In this document: piece after piece, positions 5,094 through 8,150 of the stretch
How positions within the stretch are numbered: position 1 is the first letter of the stretch
Layout: each line of letters opens with the position of its first letter
Notes under the pieces: model-generated
What the model saw: the letters and a program-made list of their open reading frames with translations, nothing else
Databases searched by the model: none
What the model was told of the DNA's origin: nothing
Made by a program: the position numbers and the translations under genes
Assembly: GCA_945787305.1 (NCBI GenBank)
Contig: CALZIH010000122.1
Coordinates: 1-8,150 of the forward strand
Source of the DNA: an uncultured Desulfobulbaceae bacterium
GTDB lineage: Bacteria; Desulfobacterota; Desulfobulbia; Desulfobulbales; Desulfobulbaceae
DNA length: 8,150 nucleotides
Reading direction: 5' to 3'

Positions 5094-6746
5094 TCAGAGT
5101 TCCATGATTTTAGTATCACCCACATAATCACGACTTGTGAACCCGGTCATCGCCGTCATCTTCCTAGTTAATCCACTAATATTTTTAAGATTCCTCACGA
5201 TCAACCCAAGGTCGGCAAGTAATCCTTCATCCTTGAGGTCATCTTCCATGAGTTGGGCCGTGCCCAAGGCAGCAAAAAGCGGAGTGTTAATTTCATGGGC
5301 CACGGTACCGGCCATGGTAATGACACCTTCCAGTTTCATCCGTTCCATCTGCTCTTCTTCAAGTTTCTTTTGAGCTGTGACGTCCCGAATTATCTCTATG
5401 ACATATTCAACCTGTCCGTCTTTGCCAAACATCGGAGACGCTGTACGCTCAATCCAATGCATCTCGCTATCTATTTCCTGCGAATGGGTAAAGGCGGCAG
5501 ATGTACCTTCTTTCAACACCACATCTGCAGGACAAACATTTTCACCCTGGCCAATAGGGCAGATATCGTAATATTCCATGCCAAGGACCTCCGCTTCAGT
5601 CTTGCCGAGGATTTCTAAAAACACGCGATTGGCGAGAACCACGTGCCGATTGCGATCAAGAACAATCAGTTGCGGTCGGATACAGTCCAGAATATCGCTT
5701 AAAAACCGTTCACTTTCCTCGATCTGGTTAAAAAGCAAAGATATCTTGGTATACATTCTGGCATTCTGGATAGCAGTACCACTGGCTTCGGCCACGGTGA
5801 CTGCAAAATTAGTTTCCGAACCGGTAAAACAATGGTGCTCGTCACTGAGAATGCGCAGTATTCCAATAATATTGCCTTTCACTTTGATGGGGACCGCGAG
5901 CAAAGATTTAACCCCCTCGGCTTTCATTTCATTCTTGTAGTGAACTCGATCATCGGCATCGATATCATAAATAGCCACCGGTTCACCGGAAGGAGTCATT
6001 TCGGTGTTCAACTCCTTTTCAACCCGACATCGATGAAGATATTTCACTGACAGGCCGTTTGCGGCAACGAGTTCCAGATGCTTACTTTGTGGATTAAATA
6101 GATTAATGGTACAGGCCTTTGCCTGGAGACTTACTGGCAGTCGCTCAACAATGGTCTGGAGTACCGTATCCAGATCCAGGGTTGAATTGGTAAGCTTGGA
6201 AATCTCCTGCACCTCCCGCATAAAATCAACCTGACTTTCCATTTCCTCAAACATGCGGCCATTTGAAATGGCAATTCCTACCTGTTCTGCCAATGCCATG
6301 GCAAAAGAAACCTCTTCCGCACTGAAGACCCTGTGACTTTTTGTCAGCAGCCGCATCATACCGATAATGGAATCCTGAAATAAAATAGGCAGGGTCAGAA
6401 CAGACTTGATGCCTTCCCTATGTACTTCCTCTGGCTGATACAATTGATCATTGTCAATCACTTCCCTGGCAACCGGTTGCCCCTGCTTAATCATATCCAT
6501 GGTCGCTTCGCTATCTATTGACTGACGAGAGAGGTATTCCATGGAAAGGCCATGCGCGGCCCCAAGAACAAAAGTATTGGTCGACCCGTCGAGGAGCCGT
6601 ATTGAACAGGCGTCAATATCCAGAAGATCCGGAAGGCTCTTGACAATGGTATCCATCACCTGCTGGTGATCGAGCACCATGGAGATCAGCCTGGTCACGT
6701 TCTGAAAGACCTGCAGATACCGCTGCTCTTTTGATTGCTCAGACAT
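5094..6746 (-). CDS. GAF-GAF-PAS-DHp sensor protein lacking an ATPase domain
   Basis: The 550-residue protein has no membrane segment and is likely cytoplasmic. GAF domain 1 covers about 20-165 and GAF 2 about 185-335. The two are clearly related, for example IKSVLTLPILFQDSIIGMMRLL against VKSLLAVPIKVKGNIIGILRIL. A PAS domain covers about 348-460, ending in the usual IIRDVTAQKKLEEEQ linker. The DHp helix of histidine kinases follows, with an H-box AHEINTPL carrying the expected phospho-acceptor H484. The protein ends at residue 550 without N, G1, F or G2 boxes, so the catalytic ATP-binding domain is missing. The 128 bases beyond do not contain it in any frame. Similar kinase-less DHp proteins are known to me in deltaproteobacteria. 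The start at 6746 is chosen because the homology begins there; an ATG at 6869 would overlap the ferredoxin gene and run through a hairpin. The ribosome binding site is weak. GAF ligand and output partner are unknown. Confidence 0.85.
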   Translation of the reverse strand: MSEQSKEQRYLQVFQNVTRLISMVLDHQQVMDTIVKSLPDLLDIDACSIRLLDGSTNTFVLGAAHGLSMEYLSRQSIDSEATMDMIKQGQPVAREVIDNDQLYQPEEVHREGIKSVLTLPILFQDSIIGMMRLLTKSHRVFSAEEVSFAMALAEQVGIAISNGRMFEEMESQVDFMREVQEISKLTNSTLDLDTVLQTIVERLPVSLQAKACTINLFNPQSKHLELVAANGLSVKYLHRCRVEKELNTEMTPSGEPVAIYDIDADDRVHYKNEMKAEGVKSLLAVPIKVKGNIIGILRILSDEHHCFTGSETNFAVTVAEASGTAIQNARMYTKISLLFNQIEESERFLSDILDCIRPQLIVLDRNRHVVLANRVFLEILGKTEAEVLGMEYYDICPIGQGENVCPADVVLKEGTSAAFTHSQEIDSEMHWIERTASPMFGKDGQVEYVIEIIRDVTAQKKLEEEQMERMKLEGVITMAGTVAHEINTPLFAALGTAQLMEDDLKDEGLLADLGLIVRNLKNISGLTRKMTAMTGFTSRDYVGDTKIMEL

Positions 6747-6775
6747 TATGAGTATAAAGTTCCTAACCCAATTGG

Positions 6776-6842
6776 AAAAACTGTGGCCGGTTACGACGCT
6801 GTCACCTGGCGATGCAGCACAAGAACGCACAGCGCCATAACC
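6776..6842 (-). terminator. Long hairpin with T-tract between ferredoxin and sensor genes
   Basis: On the minus strand GGTTATGGCGCTGT (6842-6829) pairs along all 14 positions with ACAGCGTCGTAACC (6802-6789), two of them G-U wobbles, enclosing 26 bases. TTTTT (6780-6776) follows after an eight-base gap. It begins four bases after the ferredoxin stop codon. The gap before the T-tract makes it less than a textbook terminator. It may be a partial terminator or an RNA processing or stability element that lowers sensor expression relative to the enzyme subunits. Confidence 0.5.
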
Positions 6843-6846
6843 AGAT

Positions 6847-7299
6847 TCATACCTCTGACAAGGTGACAAGCTTTAACGCATGGGTCGTACATTTAGTTAT
6901 ACAGGCCGGCTTTAATCCTGCATCGATTCGGTCAACACAATAGTCGCACTTGACCATCTTGTTGGTCAACGGATTATACTGTGGAATCATCCATGGACAG
7001 GCCCCGGTACAGGCCATACAGCCGATGCATTTTTCCTGATCAACGATGACGATCCCGTCTTCTCTCTTGGAAATGGCATCAACAGGACAAATGGAGGCAC
7101 AAAGAGGATCCTCGCACTGGTAGCAGCTTCGAAATGAAAATTCAGTTTTCGGCATACCTTTAATGGACTTGAGCGTCTTATGGCCAATTTCACACAATAT
7201 CGGCCCGATGGGCAGGCTTTTATAGGTCTTGCAGTGCACCTCACATCCATGACAACCTATACAGCGCTTGGTGTTGAGATAGATCATGTATTTGTTCAT
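6847..7299 (-). CDS. Four-cluster ferredoxin subunit of a molybdopterin oxidoreductase
   Basis: The 150-residue protein carries four cysteine groups: C13/16/19/23, C59/62/67/71, C91/94/97/101 and C118/121/133/137. This is the arrangement of DmsB/PsrB/PhsB/NrfC-type electron-transfer subunits that hold four [4Fe-4S] clusters. Cluster-pairing motifs such as CIGCMACTGACP and CYQCEDPLC are intact. A seventeenth cysteine, C36, is not part of this pattern. It is somewhat short for the family, where about 190 residues is common, and lacks a long C-terminal extension. There is no signal peptide, as expected for a subunit exported with its catalytic partner or for a cytoplasmic enzyme. The start at 7299 has AGGAGGG eight bases upstream and overlaps the stop of the catalytic subunit (ATGA), showing translational coupling. 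It would pass electrons between the molybdenum site and a quinone or membrane partner that is not in the window. Confidence 0.92.
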   Translation of the reverse strand: MNKYMIYLNTKRCIGCHGCEVHCKTYKSLPIGPILCEIGHKTLKSIKGMPKTEFSFRSCYQCEDPLCASICPVDAISKREDGIVIVDQEKCIGCMACTGACPWMIPQYNPLTNKMVKCDYCVDRIDAGLKPACITKCTTHALKLVTLSEV

Positions 7300-8150
7300 A
7301 ACTCTACCCTCCTCTTGGGGTTTCTAGCACTTCGACGCACGGTGACAAAAGCCTCACAGAGATTGATCGCACCACCAGCCTGATCCCAATCGTCCAGTTT
7401 GCCGACCATCAATTTTTGATCGCTCAAACCGGCGTGATACGCCCTGCTCTGTAAGGGAATCTGCCGTCCGAAACCATGGACGGTATACACACATTCCGGA
7501 TGTATAAAATCGGTAACATGGGCTCGAACTCTCTGCTTAGTCCCATCTTGGGCAATGACGTCAACCACGTCTCCGTCGGCAACGCTTAATTTGGCGGCGG
7601 CGCGGGAATTGATCCAGAGGGAATTTTTCGGCATCAACTCAGAGAGCAGGACATTGTTGATCGTATGGCCATGGGCATGAACGGCGGAACGGCCATAAAC
7701 CAAACGGAATTGCCCTTTGGGTGCTTTCATCGGACTATCATAGGGCTTTAGGGATTCAAGCCCTGCATCGGTAAGTTTTTGACTGATAATTTCGATTTTA
7801 CCTGAAGGGGTTGAAAACTGGCCGTCAAGATTGTCGCGGTCAAACATGATTGGCTTCTCCGTCAACTCCACAAACCCTTTTTCATCAAAATCGCTTATGG
7901 TAAAATCGGTAGGTTCCAACTGCCAGTTCCAGAGTTCTTCAATGGTGGAGAAAGGAAAATATTCATCAAGGTCGAGCCTGGTCGCCAACTGCTTAAAAAT
8001 TTCCCAACCCGGCTTGGTATCAAATTCTGGTTCAACGGCCTTACGACGAACGGCAAGGCGGGGTTTGAGCCCTTTCTGCACACAAATCGGAGTGTCTCGT
8101 TCCAGATAGGTGGATTCCGGAAGGATGACATCTGCATACCATCCGAACTC
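7296..8150 (-). CDS. Molybdopterin oxidoreductase, thiosulfate/polysulfide reductase type (C-terminal part)
   Basis: The frame is open at the right edge and ends at TGA 7298-7296; 284 residues are visible. The visible part begins EFGWYADVILPESTYLER, a conserved stretch of DMSO-reductase-family enzymes related to PhsA/PsrA. It continues with FSTPSGKIEIIS (112-123) and the C-terminal molybdopterin-dinucleotide-binding domain from about 148, with YGRSAVHAHGHTINN (152-166), an LWINSRAAAKLSVADGDVV beta-barrel segment, and VHGFGR (224-229). The end is GGAINLCEAFVTVRR plus a short basic tail. The N-terminal iron-sulfur motif, the Mo ligand and any Tat signal lie outside, so cofactor, location and direction of reaction cannot be read. 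The partner is the four-cluster subunit directly downstream, overlapping by four bases. Thiosulfate, polysulfide, tetrathionate or arsenate-like substrates are all possible for this branch; the TauE neighbour favours a sulfur compound (inference). Confidence 0.88.
   Translation of the reverse strand, partial: EFGWYADVILPESTYLERDTPICVQKGLKPRLAVRRKAVEPEFDTKPGWEIFKQLATRLDLDEYFPFSTIEELWNWQLEPTDFTISDFDEKGFVELTEKPIMFDRDNLDGQFSTPSGKIEIISQKLTDAGLESLKPYDSPMKAPKGQFRLVYGRSAVHAHGHTINNVLLSELMPKNSLWINSRAAAKLSVADGDVVDVIAQDGTKQRVRAHVTDFIHPECVYTVHGFGRQIPLQSRAYHAGLSDQKLMVGKLDDWDQAGGAINLCEAFVTVRRSARNPKRRVEL

Noticed and set aside
6747..6869. N-terminal extension of the sensor from an ATG at 6869
   Set aside because: The extra 41 residues overlap the ferredoxin end and the long hairpin, and look unlike any domain; GAF homology begins just after the ATG at 6746.

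Overview
The window looks like chromosomal DNA from an anaerobic, sulfur-metabolising member of the former Deltaproteobacteria, most likely a Desulfobulbales-type organism. This is inferred from gene content: a molybdopterin oxidoreductase of the thiosulfate/polysulfide reductase type, a TauE/SafE-type exporter with a large periplasmic domain, a GAF/PAS sensor, a PilZ protein and a TIGR03960-type radical SAM protein. No marker gene is present, so the placement is provisional. I see no insertion sequence, CRISPR array, integrase, rRNA or intact tRNA.

Left part (1-2050). A radical SAM protein gene runs leftwards out of the window, and only its N-terminal 218 residues are visible. It is divergent from a rightward gene for a secreted protein made of two AMIN domains joined by a proline-rich linker. 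The 163-base divergent spacer holds an 8-bp inverted repeat. The AMIN gene converges on a PilZ gene. The roughly 165-base convergent spacer holds a long imperfect inverted repeat, a tRNA-like scrap and the PilZ terminator.

Middle part (2051-4965, all minus strand). In transcription order these are a TauE/SafE-family exporter with a signal peptide and periplasmic domain, a strong intrinsic terminator, a small membrane protein resembling the EMC3/TMCO1 (DUF106) family, and a PilZ protein with its own good sigma70-like promoter.

Right part (4966-8150, all minus strand). In transcription order these are the C-terminal part of a molybdopterin oxidoreductase, a 16-cysteine four-cluster ferredoxin subunit overlapping it by ATGA, a 14-bp hairpin, a GAF-GAF-PAS-DHp sensor protein that stops before any ATPase domain, a possible 24-residue peptide, and then the TauE gene.

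Working model (inference): the molybdoenzyme and its iron-sulfur subunit transform a sulfur oxyanion or polysulfide, the TauE-like protein moves sulfite or a related anion across the membrane, and the sensor reports on redox or substrate state. The most unusual element is the sensor. It has a normal phospho-acceptor helix (H484) but no catalytic domain, so it must depend on a partner kinase or act without phosphorylation.
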